From a bacterium ADurb.Bin236 (GTDB lineage Bacteria > UBP15 > UBA6099): a stretch of 50,468 bases of DNA. Positions 16,895-25,764 of the stretch are shown piece after piece. The stretch is taken from NCBI GenBank assembly GCA_002069885.1, contig MWCD01000026.1, positions 1 through 50,468 of the forward strand. Reading direction: 5' to 3'. A program made the translations under genes and the position numbers. Below the pieces are notes generated by a model that was given only the letters and a program-made list of their open reading frames with translations, was not told the DNA's origin and did no database searches. Position 1 is the first letter of the stretch; each line of letters begins with the position of its first letter.

Positions 16895-17933
16895 GTTAAC
16901 CCGGGTGCTTTTGCCTTTTGCAATTACCGCAGCTGTTTCAATAGCACTTTTCGCAATCAGAAAAATCGCGTTAAGACAAATGGGGAAATATGTAAAGAAA
17001 ACTGAAGGCCAACTTGACGACCTTGTTCTGAAGGCTCTCAGCGTGCCATCCATTTACTGGTGCCTTGCAATAGGCATATACATAGGCGTTACATTTTCAG
17101 AACTGCCAGACAAACATGTCCATTACATTGGAAAAGCAATAAACGTTCTCATTCTTCTTTCCGTCACATTTGCAGCAGCAAATCTCGCTGGAATTATGAT
17201 TAACAGTTTCATGCACAAGATTAGTCTTAATGTTCCAGCAACAGGAATTGCTTTTGGTGTTATTAAAGGAACGATTATTGTAATAGGCATTTTGGTCATT
17301 CTCAACACAATTGGAATTTCTGTAACACCACTTATCACCGCTCTTGGTGTCGGCGGTCTCGCAGTTGCTCTGGCTTTAAAGGACACTCTGGCAAATCTTT
17401 TCTCCGGGATACAAATACTCATGGAGAAATCAATACGGATAGGCGATTTCATAAGGCTTGAATCCGGGCAGGAGGGTTATGTGGAGGATATTACCTGGAG
17501 AACGGCCAGGATAAGAATGCTTCCCAATAACATGGCGATAATTCCCAACAGCATACTATCACAAAGCGTGATCACTAATTACAACCTACCGGAAAAAAGA
17601 ATGTCCTTGCCAATCCCTATAAGCGTAAGCTATTCCTCTGACCCCGAAAAAGTGGAAAGAGTTCTTATCGAAGAGACAAGAAAAGCAATCGGCGTGATTC
17701 CCGGTTTGCTTGGAGTCCCCGAACCATTGGTAAGGTTCATGCCCGGATTTGGTGATAGCAGCCTCGACTTTACTCTTATCTGTCAAATTGAGCAATATTC
17801 TGACCAATACATTGCACAGCATGAATTGAGAAAGAGAATACTTCGAAGATTTCAAGAAGAGAATATCGAGATACCCTTTCCTCACAGGGTTGTTATTATG
17901 GACCGGGAAAGGGTGGCGAATGAAAAAGCATAA
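16884..17933 (+). CDS. Small-conductance mechanosensitive channel (MscS family)
   Basis: It encodes 349 residues. Four or so hydrophobic segments occupy the first 170 residues, followed by the pore helix and beta domain: ALGVGGLAVALALKDTLANL, then SGIQILMEKSIRIGDFIRL and GYVEDITWRTARIRM. The C-terminal alpha/beta part ends with FPHRVVIMD. MscS channels open under membrane tension and release solutes on hypo-osmotic shock. GGAGG lies five bases before the ATG, which overlaps the citrate synthase gene, indicating coupled translation. In this island it would be the release valve for accumulated solutes. Confidence 0.92.
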   Translation: MKSELTRVLLPFAITAAVSIALFAIRKIALRQMGKYVKKTEGQLDDLVLKALSVPSIYWCLAIGIYIGVTFSELPDKHVHYIGKAINVLILLSVTFAAANLAGIMINSFMHKISLNVPATGIAFGVIKGTIIVIGILVILNTIGISVTPLITALGVGGLAVALALKDTLANLFSGIQILMEKSIRIGDFIRLESGQEGYVEDITWRTARIRMLPNNMAIIPNSILSQSVITNYNLPEKRMSLPIPISVSYSSDPEKVERVLIEETRKAIGVIPGLLGVPEPLVRFMPGFGDSSLDFTLICQIEQYSDQYIAQHELRKRILRRFQEENIEIPFPHRVVIMDRERVANEKA

Positions 17934-19335
17934 TATTGCTTTTCATAACAAGAGGCACATTGTAGGACGACCGAGCATCATTTTTACATTATTTGGTATG
18001 TCCCTGCTGTTATTTGTTCTGACAACCCCTTCCATTTGTTGGGCGGCAGGAACGACACCACATAAAGGCGTAGCGCCTCCACTGTGGTCTGTCATCCCGT
18101 TCATTGGTATTCTATTGTCTATTGCTATCATTCCTCTTGTTTCTCACGATTGGTGGCACAAGCACTTCCCTAAGATCGCGTTGATCTGGGCATGTCCTGT
18201 TGCAGTGTGGGCATTGTTTTATAAAACAGAATGGCTATTCCACACTTCGATTGAATATGCAGCATTTATTTCTCTTATTGGCTCTCTCTTCGTTATCTGC
18301 GGTGGGATATACATAAAAGGCAATCTCCGGGGTTCTCCTCTTGTAAACACCGCAATTCTGGCTATTGGCTGCGTGCTTGCAAACTTTATTGGCACGACCG
18401 GAGCATCAATGATTCTGGTTCGACCGCTAATCCGAGCAAATTCAAACCGGAAGCACCGCGTTCACATGCTTGTGTTTTTGGTATTTCTTGTAAGCAACAT
18501 AGGTGGTTCTCTTACACCTCTCGCTGATCCGCCTCTTTATCTCGGCCTCTTGAAGGGGGTGCCTTTCTACTGGACGTTAAAATTACTCCCTGAATGGTTG
18601 TTTGCCTGTGGAATACTGCTTGCAGTATTTTTTGTTATTGATTTATATTACTATCATCGAAAAGAAGAAATTGTCCGCGAAACAACTCCTGTTCGTATAG
18701 TAATTGATGGAAAAAGAAATGTTTTCTTCCTTGCCGGAATACTTGGGGCGGTCCTGCTTTATTCACAATTACCAGTAGCCATGGGTTTTTGTCGTGAAAT
18801 CATTCAGATCGCGATTATGGGCATTATGGCGTTCCTGTCTTATAGATACACCCCTAATATCGTTCATATAGAAAATGAATTTAACTGGTTGCCAATACGC
18901 GAGGTGACAATTCTATTCGCCGGAATATTTGCATGCATGATTCCTGTGCTTAAGGTACTTGAAATGCGCGGTGGGGAACTTGGTGTCGTTGAGCCATGGC
19001 AATTTTTCTGGGCGACAGGACTCTTGTCCGGATTCCTTGATAATGCTCCAACATACCTTTCTTTCCTTTCACTGGGAATACCAGTCAGTCACAACGCGAC
19101 TGATGTTGTTCGACTTTTCAATGGCACAATCGAGGCGTCCATCTTAAAAGCCATCTCAATTGGCGCGGTATACATGGGTGCATTGACCTACATCGGCAAC
19201 GGCCCAAATTTTATGGTTAAATCCATTGCAGCGCATCAAGGTGTAAAAATGCCGAGCTTTTTCGGATACATGGCCTGGTCTTTTGCGATTCTTATTCCGC
19301 TATTTTTTCTTATGACATTTATTTTTATCAAATGA
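17920..19335 (+). CDS. Sodium:proton antiporter, NhaD/ArsB-like
   Basis: An integral membrane protein of the ion-transporter superfamily (about 11-12 hydrophobic segments, 471 residues). The start ATG 17920 follows GGGAAAGGGTGG; an upstream ATG at 17890 would only extend it into MscS. Typical features are the segment NFIGTTGASMILVRPLI, then FLVSNIGGSLTPLADPP, and near the C-terminus SGFLDNAPTY with ALTYIGNGPNFMVKS, as in NhaD/citrate-type antiporters. It probably exchanges Na+ for H+, though an organic anion substrate cannot be excluded from sequence. The N-terminus contains a signal-like hydrophobic segment ending in CWAAG. Confidence 0.85.
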   Translation: MKKHNIAFHNKRHIVGRPSIIFTLFGMSLLLFVLTTPSICWAAGTTPHKGVAPPLWSVIPFIGILLSIAIIPLVSHDWWHKHFPKIALIWACPVAVWALFYKTEWLFHTSIEYAAFISLIGSLFVICGGIYIKGNLRGSPLVNTAILAIGCVLANFIGTTGASMILVRPLIRANSNRKHRVHMLVFLVFLVSNIGGSLTPLADPPLYLGLLKGVPFYWTLKLLPEWLFACGILLAVFFVIDLYYYHRKEEIVRETTPVRIVIDGKRNVFFLAGILGAVLLYSQLPVAMGFCREIIQIAIMGIMAFLSYRYTPNIVHIENEFNWLPIREVTILFAGIFACMIPVLKVLEMRGGELGVVEPWQFFWATGLLSGFLDNAPTYLSFLSLGIPVSHNATDVVRLFNGTIEASILKAISIGAVYMGALTYIGNGPNFMVKSIAAHQGVKMPSFFGYMAWSFAILIPLFFLMTFIFIK

Positions 19336-19352
19336 GGAAGGCTTTCTAAAGA

Positions 19353-20720
19353 ATGGGAACACGGCAAGTTGGTCAAAGAGTCGCTGAGGAGACAGTATTA
19401 TTTGTAAGCGTTCTGAAATGGGTGGTGCTTGGTAGCACTGTAGGTGTTATCGTTGGATTCTCAACAACGATATTTCTTAAAGCATTAAACTGGGGCATAT
19501 CCCTGACGGGACGGTTTTCTTACTATTACCTTCTCTTGCCGATAGGATTTCTCTTAAGTTCCTTGTTGGTTAAATACCTTGCTCCTGATGCAAAAGGACA
19601 CGGCACCGAAAAAGTCATTGAGGCGATTCACAAACATCAGGGTAAAATAAAAACATCTGTTGTGCCGATTAAGTTACTTGCAACTGTCGTCACGATTGCC
19701 GTGGGTGGCTCAGCGGGAAAGGAAGGGCCATGCGCTCAAATCGGCGCTGGTCTTGCCGCCATGCTGTCGCGGTTGTTGCGGTTTGACGCTACGGATCGCA
19801 AGAAACTGGTTATTTGCGGTATCAGCGCGGGGTTCGCTTCTGTTTTCGGAACACCCATATCCGGGGCGATATTTGGGGTGGAAGTTCTTTTTGTTGGAAA
19901 CCTTCTCTATGATTCGCTCTTACCTTCGTTTATTGCAGGAATTACAGCTTATCAGGTTTCAAGCCTTCTTGGTGTGAACTATTTTCACCATCCTTTGAAT
20001 TTCATCCCCGTTTTCAGTAGCGCTTTTTTTATCAAAGTGCTCATCGCCGGAGTTTATTTCGGCTTTTGCGCTATTCTCTTTATAGAGATTATGAGATTGG
20101 GAGAGAAACTGTCTGGCAGGTTGAAATTAGGAGCTCCACTAAGAGGAATCATTGGCGGATGCGTGCTTGTGGTTTTAGTTCTCGTTTTTTCAAAAAGATA
20201 CCTCGGGCTGGGGTTGGACACGATTCAGGGTGGTCTTCAGGGGAGGGATATAATCTGGTATGCGTTTATAATAAAGATCATTTTTACCAGCATAACTCTC
20301 AACTTCGAAGGTAGCGGCGGGATCGTTACGCCGATTTTTTTCGTGGGTGTAACTTCCGGATGCCTGTTCGCAAAATTATTCGGACTCGATACCGCAACGT
20401 TCGCGGCGATTGGCATGGTAGGTCTCCTTGCAGGCGCGGCTAACACTCCCATTGCCGCAAGCATCATGGCGGTGGAGTTGTTCGGGGCAAAAGTCGCCCC
20501 ATATGCAACCGTAGCATGCATAATAAGTTTTCTGATAACCGGCCATAGAAGTGTCTATCCATCACAAATACTTGGTATCATAAAATCTTCATCGATCAAC
20601 GTCGAAATCGGAAGTGAAATGGACGATTTGGAAGTCCGGTATCAACCGAGAGATAAAAGTATCGTCGGTAAGCTTTCTTATTTATATGACCGAATTACAT
20701 CTTGGCTGGCGAAGAAATAG
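19353..20720 (+). CDS. ClC-family chloride channel/antiporter
   Basis: A 455-residue ClC protein. The anion-filter segments are GHGTE (82-86), where most have GSGIP, and GKEGP at 122-126, so the gating glutamate (Glu124) that couples Cl- to H+ is kept. GTPISGAIFGVE and the late motif FEGSGGIVTPIFFVG are typical. Retention of the glutamate suggests a 2Cl-/H+ exchanger, as used in acid resistance. The C-terminal ~40 residues are soluble and lack CBS domains. It sits 17 bases after the NhaD-like gene, in the same operon. Confidence 0.9.
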   Translation: MGTRQVGQRVAEETVLFVSVLKWVVLGSTVGVIVGFSTTIFLKALNWGISLTGRFSYYYLLLPIGFLLSSLLVKYLAPDAKGHGTEKVIEAIHKHQGKIKTSVVPIKLLATVVTIAVGGSAGKEGPCAQIGAGLAAMLSRLLRFDATDRKKLVICGISAGFASVFGTPISGAIFGVEVLFVGNLLYDSLLPSFIAGITAYQVSSLLGVNYFHHPLNFIPVFSSAFFIKVLIAGVYFGFCAILFIEIMRLGEKLSGRLKLGAPLRGIIGGCVLVVLVLVFSKRYLGLGLDTIQGGLQGRDIIWYAFIIKIIFTSITLNFEGSGGIVTPIFFVGVTSGCLFAKLFGLDTATFAAIGMVGLLAGAANTPIAASIMAVELFGAKVAPYATVACIISFLITGHRSVYPSQILGIIKSSSINVEIGSEMDDLEVRYQPRDKSIVGKLSYLYDRITSWLAKK

Positions 20721-20754
20721 GTCGTATAAATGAAGCATCAATACTGGAGAACAT

Positions 20755-22551
20755 ATGAAAATACGTAGAGTTGATACAGAACGATACACAAAGGAAGCGC
20801 TGAAAAAAGAAGCTGCTCCCTTTATGAGGGTTCTCGCTAAGTGCAAAGATTTAAAATCAGCTCGAAGGCGTTTATACAATACCATATCATCCGCTCAGTA
20901 CGAACTGGCCGATAGCGACAATCACGAGCATGTATACAGTGTCATAAGAGACTGTGCGCGCGCATTGAGATCGATGATTCCAGAACGTTCTGAAGATCGC
21001 GCCGGATATAGTGTGCTGCAGGCAATTTGGGACATTGCGTGCGCCCGTCCACGTCCCGATTTGTCTCCGGCATTTTTTGCGGACGTAATTCATCTTTTTA
21101 ATGGACTTCAGGGTAAAGTGGAACTCGGATGGCATCCGTGGAATGGAAAAGCAGAAAACCTCGAAGGCCGGGAAGCCGCTATTGCCCGCTCTGACTATCT
21201 GGACTCATTATGGGCTGAAATAGAATCCCTTATGAGACACAGCACCGATGGAATGACGGAGGCGGCCCAGGTATGCCACAGACAACGAAAGACAGAAATA
21301 CAAGCTATTCTTGGATGCTCCGAGGCCGAATGGGATGATTGGAAGTGGCAGATTAGAAATATTGTCCGTGACCCTGAAACTCTACGTCGCATCGTTAACC
21401 TTACTCCAGATGAACTTGAACGCTGTAGCCGAACACATGCGGCTCGGCTGCCGTTCGGGATTACTCCCTATTACGCCTCTCTTATGGACGCTGACCCGGA
21501 ATCCGGCAAGGACCGCGCAATACGCGCTCAGGTAATCCCGCCTTCAGATTACCTTGACGAAATGATTGCCCACCACCACGAGCGAGAGCGGGCTTTTGAT
21601 TTCATGCTTGAGCGCGATACATCTCCTATAAACCTTGTAACGAGACGATATCCAGCGATAGCAATTCTTAAGCCTTTCAATACTTGCCCCCAGATATGCG
21701 TATATTGCCAACGCAACTGGGAAATCGAGGCGGCAATGTCGCCAGACGCGCTCGCGCCGTGGGATGAGATAGAAAATGCCTGTCGATGGATCGAATCACA
21801 CCCCGCGATAAGAGAAGTGCTTATTACAGGCGGCGATCCTCTCGCGCTTGAAGACACACAATTGAAAAATATTCTTGAGCGCGTGGCAAACATCCGCAGC
21901 GTCGATTTGATACGCGTCGGAACACGCACGCCAGCCACCATGCCTATGAGAATCACAGATGAATTGGCGGACTTGCTTGGGTCCCTCCGCAGCCCTGGAA
22001 AACGTGAGGTGTGCATTGTAACTCACGTTGAGCATCCTTATGAAGTTACGCCAAATCTTGTAAGCGCAGTGGATCGATTGCGCCGACAAGGGATTGGAGT
22101 CTACAACCAACTGGTTTACACTTTTTATGTCTCACGACGATTCGAAGCGGCGCATTTACGACTGCTTCTTCGGCGAGCGGGTATCGATCCTTATTACACG
22201 TTCGTGCCAAAAGGGAAGGAAGAAACGCGCTCATACAGAGTTCCCATTGCCCGCATACTGCAAGAGCAAAAAGAAGAGGCACGACTGCTGCCGGGGACTC
22301 GACGTACTGACGAGACCGTATACAATCTGCCCGGACTGGGAAAGAATTATTTGCGAGCTATCCAACACAGGGATCTGATTTCCATACTTCCCGATGGCTC
22401 TCGTGTATATGTGTATCATCCATGGGAAAAGAATATCACCCGGTGTAATGCATATATCAGCGCTGATGTTCCGATTCTCGAATATCTTGACAGGCTATTA
22501 AAGATTGGAGAGGACAAGGAAGACTATGAGAGTATTTGGTATTATTTTTGA
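20755..22551 (+). CDS. KamA-family radical SAM 2,3-aminomutase, probably acting on glutamate
   Basis: It encodes 598 residues, about 180 more than lysine 2,3-aminomutase, mostly as an N-terminal alpha-helical extension. The radical SAM cluster motif is Cys311, Cys315, Cys318 (CPQICVYC). The PLP lysine is Lys530 in LPGLGKN. In lysine 2,3-aminomutase, Asp293 (in YVCD) and Asp330 (seven before the PLP Lys) hold the lysine side chain; here these positions are Lys486 (FVPK) and Asn524. Glutamate 2,3-aminomutase of Clostridium has Lys and Asn at the same places. I infer conversion of L-glutamate to beta-glutamate, an osmolyte. Family assignment is firm; the substrate is inferred. Confidence 0.85.
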   Translation: MKIRRVDTERYTKEALKKEAAPFMRVLAKCKDLKSARRRLYNTISSAQYELADSDNHEHVYSVIRDCARALRSMIPERSEDRAGYSVLQAIWDIACARPRPDLSPAFFADVIHLFNGLQGKVELGWHPWNGKAENLEGREAAIARSDYLDSLWAEIESLMRHSTDGMTEAAQVCHRQRKTEIQAILGCSEAEWDDWKWQIRNIVRDPETLRRIVNLTPDELERCSRTHAARLPFGITPYYASLMDADPESGKDRAIRAQVIPPSDYLDEMIAHHHERERAFDFMLERDTSPINLVTRRYPAIAILKPFNTCPQICVYCQRNWEIEAAMSPDALAPWDEIENACRWIESHPAIREVLITGGDPLALEDTQLKNILERVANIRSVDLIRVGTRTPATMPMRITDELADLLGSLRSPGKREVCIVTHVEHPYEVTPNLVSAVDRLRRQGIGVYNQLVYTFYVSRRFEAAHLRLLLRRAGIDPYYTFVPKGKEETRSYRVPIARILQEQKEEARLLPGTRRTDETVYNLPGLGKNYLRAIQHRDLISILPDGSRVYVYHPWEKNITRCNAYISADVPILEYLDRLLKIGEDKEDYESIWYYF

Positions 22552-22614
22552 TTTCTTGGATTTCGCTGTTTGAGATTTTGAATAAAAAACGTTTAACGCG
22601 ATATATCTCCAGTC

Positions 22615-22630
22615 TTGATATTATTATCAA
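22615..22630. promoter_or_regulatory. Inverted repeat upstream of the Kef-type gene
   Basis: TTGATA (22615-22620) and TATCAA (22625-22630) form a perfect palindrome around TTAT. It lies in the 130-base gap before the Kef-type gene, the largest gap in the island operon, and could be an operator or part of a separate promoter for that gene. It is not the same sequence as the repeat at 14218-14245, so a different regulator may be involved. Confidence 0.35.
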
Positions 22631-22681
22631 AGGATTTTCATGATAGTTGAATTCGCAACGTCAAATTGAGACAATATTTAT

Positions 22682-24580
22682 ATGGAGCATAACATCTCTT
22701 TCCTTCCTTTGCTGATTGTTACCCTACTGGCGCTCATCGTTCCATTTCTCATTTACAGAATCAGGGTGATTCGTATTCCCGTCGTTGTTGGCGAGATAAT
22801 CTGTGGCATATTGGTGGGGAAAAGCGGCTTAAAGCTTATAACAAGCGATCCGACACTCGGATTTTTGTCGCTGCTCGGGTTCACATACTTGATGTTCCTT
22901 GGCGGGATGGAAATTGATTTCCATTCGTTGAGAACGAACAGAATTACTACAGATAAAACAAGATTCTCGGTCCTAAAGAATCCTGTGTTGGTTTCTTTTA
23001 TTGTTTTAGTCCTTACCCTTATCCTCGGTTATATTTCTGTCCATCTGCTGGTCTTGCACGGCATCCTTCCAGATAAGACAAACAAAGTGATGCTCGCACT
23101 GCTTATAAGCACAACTTCAGTCGGAGTTGTGCTTCCGGCTATTAAAGAGGCGGGAATAATCGAAGATAAATATGGACAGACACTGTTGTTGAGTGCTGTT
23201 TTTATTGATTTTGCCACAATCGTTCTAGCGACAATTTCACTTGTACTTTTAAGAGGAAATAAAGGCGGTTCTCTTAAACTTGCGGAGCTTATCGGGTTGG
23301 GATTGGTGTTTTACCTTGTTTTCGTTTCAATAAAACGCCTCTCTTCAAAACCATTCATAAAGAAGATTTATGAAGACCTAAGCAATACATCATCACAACT
23401 CAGAGTTAGAACAGCATTTGCCCTTATGGTTTTGTTTGCATTTCTCAGTCAGTCGGTTGGTGTTGAGTTGATACTCGGTGCATTTGTAGCCGGTATGCTC
23501 TTTAGCCTTTTCTTTAAGAGCACCTCGGCGGAAAGCGCTGCGAAATTCGACGCAATAGGATTCGGTTTTCTGATACCAGTATTTTTTATAATGGTTGGAG
23601 CAAAATTAGACTTGGGTGAGGTGATTAGAAACCCAGGGCTGATATGGACAGCTTTCATTTTATTGGGAGTCGCTTTCCTAATAAAAATAATCCCGCTGTT
23701 GCCATTTTCATTTCTTTTTGGAGTTCGTAACGCTACCGCCGGAGGCATTCTTCTCGCCGGACAGCTTAGCCTCACAATAGCTTTTGCGGAAGTTGCTGTC
23801 GCCGAGAAACTGCTGGCTCCCTCAATGAGAGTTTCCGCCATCATTATTGCCATAGGCACTTGTCTAATCGCGCCTCTTCTTTTTGGCAAGATTCACAAAA
23901 AAAGGAACTCCCTTTCAAAAAAAGGAATAATAATTCTCGGTGCTGGTAAAATGGGGCGCCTGCTCGCAAAACGATTTCAAGAACGACAACACAATGTCTG
24001 TCTAATGGATACGGATATTAATGCGGTTGAAAAAGCAAAAAGCGATGATCTTGCCGTATTTCATTATGAGAAACTTGAAAAAAGTGCTTTCATAAAGGCT
24101 GGTGTGGAGCGTTCAAACGTTTTTGTTGCAGTGACGAATGACGACAAAATCAACCTTAATGCCTGTATATTTGTCCGTGACTCGTTTGGTATTGTTGAAC
24201 TTGCGGCAAGAGTTGGAAATCCAGCTAATACACATTTGTTCATAGAACAAAAAATACGCCCTATGAATACAACACTCGCCTCTGCGGTTGCGCTTGAGAA
24301 TATTATTTATCGCCCCAATGTTTTCAGCGTGTTGTCACATGAAGAGACTGGCACGGAAGTTATAGAGGTAAATGTCAGAAACCCTTTAGTTGCTGGAAAA
24401 CGCTTAATGGATATCACAATACCGGGCAACGGACTCATACTGATTATTGAGCGAAACGGTGTTTCCAGCATCCCTCACGGCAAAACCATATTGGAACAAA
24501 ATGATACCGTGACAATTTTTCTTAATAGTGAGACAATTCTCGAAATCGCACGTTTGTTTGATCCCGAATCGAATCTTTGA
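22682..24580 (+). CDS. Kef-type K+/H+ (cation:proton) antiporter with TrkA domains
   Basis: A 632-residue CPA2-family protein. The first ~390 residues hold about 12 membrane helices (for example VVGEIICGILVGKSGLKL and LILGAFVAGML). A TrkA-N/RCK nucleotide-binding domain follows from ~415, opening with IIILGAGKMGRLLAKRF, and a TrkA-C domain ends the chain (~545-625, TEVIEVNVRNPLVAGKRL). RCK domains sense NAD(H), glutathione adducts or ions and gate K+ efflux. There is no ancillary KefF/G gene nearby. It closes the island, 115 bases before tRNA-Ala, which reads on the other strand. Confidence 0.9.
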   Translation: MEHNISFLPLLIVTLLALIVPFLIYRIRVIRIPVVVGEIICGILVGKSGLKLITSDPTLGFLSLLGFTYLMFLGGMEIDFHSLRTNRITTDKTRFSVLKNPVLVSFIVLVLTLILGYISVHLLVLHGILPDKTNKVMLALLISTTSVGVVLPAIKEAGIIEDKYGQTLLLSAVFIDFATIVLATISLVLLRGNKGGSLKLAELIGLGLVFYLVFVSIKRLSSKPFIKKIYEDLSNTSSQLRVRTAFALMVLFAFLSQSVGVELILGAFVAGMLFSLFFKSTSAESAAKFDAIGFGFLIPVFFIMVGAKLDLGEVIRNPGLIWTAFILLGVAFLIKIIPLLPFSFLFGVRNATAGGILLAGQLSLTIAFAEVAVAEKLLAPSMRVSAIIIAIGTCLIAPLLFGKIHKKRNSLSKKGIIILGAGKMGRLLAKRFQERQHNVCLMDTDINAVEKAKSDDLAVFHYEKLEKSAFIKAGVERSNVFVAVTNDDKINLNACIFVRDSFGIVELAARVGNPANTHLFIEQKIRPMNTTLASAVALENIIYRPNVFSVLSHEETGTEVIEVNVRNPLVAGKRLMDITIPGNGLILIIERNGVSSIPHGKTILEQNDTVTIFLNSETILEIARLFDPESNL

Positions 24581-24695
24581 TGCATAAAAATAAACAGATG
24601 TGAAATTGCCAAATGTTACAGCTATGTTACGGGGTTATTCCGGGTTTGCGAAATAGAAGATTCTAAAAAACCTTGTGTTTATGCGGCTATTTTAG

Positions 24696-24768
24696 TGGAG
24701 CTAGGGGGATTCGAACCCCCGACCTTCTGACTGCCAGTCAGACGCGCTCCCAACTGCGCTATAGCCCC
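24696..24768 (-). tRNA. tRNA-Ala (GGC)
   Basis: A 73-nucleotide cloverleaf with acceptor GGGGCTA / TAGCTCC, which includes the G3-U70 wobble pair that identifies alanine tRNAs. The anticodon loop is CTGGCAG and the T-loop TTCGAAT. CCA is not encoded. It is the last gene of the tRNA/rpsU operon; its 3' end faces the AT-rich island. Confidence 0.95.
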
Positions 24769-24939
24769 GTGTGTTGTGTTGCCGGACGGCCGCATGTGTG
24801 GCGTGTGCGCGGTGTGGTGTCCGGTGGCGTTTCTGTATGGTTCGGGCCGGTGGTCTAGGGGGTGGTTTGGGATGATGGTCCGGCCGTCGCGTTGTTTGTT
24901 CGGTTGTGCCCGGTTTGCGTGTCGCGCGGACCGGGGTTT

Positions 24940-25012
24940 TGCCGAGAGACGGATTTGAACCGCCGACGCAGGGATTTTCAGTCCCTCGCTCTACCGACTG
25001 AGCTATCTCGGC
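24940..25012 (-). tRNA. tRNA-Phe (GAA)
   Basis: A 73-nucleotide cloverleaf with acceptor GCCGAGA / TCTCGGC, discriminator A, and anticodon loop CTGAAAA (GAA). CCA is not encoded. A 171-base spacer rich in C and A on the transcribed strand separates it from tRNA-Ala; nothing else is visible there. Confidence 0.95.
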
Positions 25013-25133
25013 TCCTGCTTTGTGTTGACGTTGCGCCTGACGCTGGCTGCGGCTGCGTGGTCTCCTGCTGGGAGGCCTTTGAGGGTCTCCGCGTGTGGCA
25101 GGGGAGCGGGCCGGGCCTTGCGGGGGCGGGGCG

Positions 25134-25319
25134 TCAGAATTTCTTTTTTCTGCTTTTGCGCACGCGTTCTTTGATTTTGCGGCGGCGCTTGTCGCTTGGT
25201 TTTTCGTAAACCTGCGAGCGTTTGTAGTCTTCCTGAATTCTGGCGTCGCGGCAAACGCTTCTGAAGCGTCTGAGAGCGCTTTCTATCGATTCGCCTTCAT
25301 GAACTTTTACTCCCGGCAA
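25134..25319 (-). CDS. rpsU: 30S ribosomal protein S21
   Basis: A 61-residue basic protein with the S21 pattern: VKVHEGESIESALRRFRSVC, then RRHARI-type helix and a Lys/Arg-rich end (RRKIKERVRKSRKKKF). It binds the 30S subunit near the anti-Shine-Dalgarno region of 16S rRNA and helps initiation. The start is TTG (25317-25319), with GAGAGGGTG about 12 bases upstream. It is embedded between tRNA-Asp and tRNA-Phe and shares their transcript, so tRNA processing must release its mRNA. Confidence 0.95.
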   Translation of the reverse strand: MPGVKVHEGESIESALRRFRSVCRDARIQEDYKRSQVYEKPSDKRRRKIKERVRKSRKKKF

Positions 25320-25357
25320 CTTTTACACACCCTCTCTAAATTTCAGTTTTTCACCTA

Positions 25358-25430
25358 CGGAGCCGACGAGGATTGAACTCGCGATCTCCGGCTTGACAGG
25401 CCGGCATGTTAACCGCTACACCACGGCTCC
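25358..25430 (-). tRNA. tRNA-Asp (GTC)
   Basis: Acceptor GGAGCCG / CGGCTCC with discriminator G, as required for aspartate. Anticodon loop CTGTCAA (GTC). It lies 39 bases before the S21 start codon in the same operon, so its 3' processing sets the 5' end of the rpsU message. Confidence 0.95.
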
Positions 25431-25446
25431 TTGCTACGGGCTTGCT

Positions 25447-25518
25447 TGGGCGGAGTGGGTTTCGAACCCACGGCCTCTTGCGTGTGAAGCAAGCGCTCTC
25501 CCGCTGAGCTACCCGCCC
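25447..25518 (-). tRNA. tRNA-Val (CAC)
   Basis: A 72-nucleotide cloverleaf with acceptor GGGCGGG / TCCGCCC, discriminator A and anticodon loop TTCACAC (CAC), reading GTG codons. CCA is not encoded. It is 16 bases before tRNA-Asp. Confidence 0.93.
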
Positions 25519-25527
25519 TTGTTTTGT

Positions 25528-25599
25528 TGCCCCCAAGGGGACTCGAACCCCTGCCGCCGCCTTGAAAGAGCGGTGTCCTAACCACTAGACGATGAGGGC
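25528..25599 (-). tRNA. tRNA-Glu (TTC)
   Basis: A 72-nucleotide cloverleaf with acceptor GCCCTCA / TGGGGGC, discriminator A and anticodon loop CTTTCAA (TTC). It is nine bases before tRNA-Val. Confidence 0.95.
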
Positions 25600-25607
25600 G
25601 GCTTTGA

Positions 25608-25680
25608 TGAGCCGTCCGGGGTTCGAACCCGGGACACCCGGATTAAAAGTCCGGTACTCTACCACCTGAGTTAACGGCCC
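25608..25680 (-). tRNA. tRNA-Lys (TTT)
   Basis: A 73-nucleotide cloverleaf with acceptor GGGCCGT / ACGGCTC, discriminator A and anticodon loop CTTTTAA (TTT). It is the first gene of the operon, about 78 bases after the predicted transcription start. Confidence 0.95.
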
Positions 25681-25764
25681 GATGCGTTCCTTACAGGCCT
25701 GTTCCGGCCTTCCGGATTGTTTCTCCGGGTTGGGTAAGCCCTTTTCAAAGTTCACAAACTCTAA

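Noticed and set aside
20755-22551. Lysine 2,3-aminomutase (beta-lysine synthesis) as the KamA function
   Set aside because: The two side-chain-binding aspartates of the lysine enzyme are Lys and Asn here, and no AblB-type acetyltransferase gene is adjacent.
24769-24939. G/T-rich spacer between tRNA-Ala and tRNA-Phe as a possible RNA gene
   Set aside because: No cloverleaf or stable conserved fold is visible; composition alone (C/A-rich transcript) is not enough.
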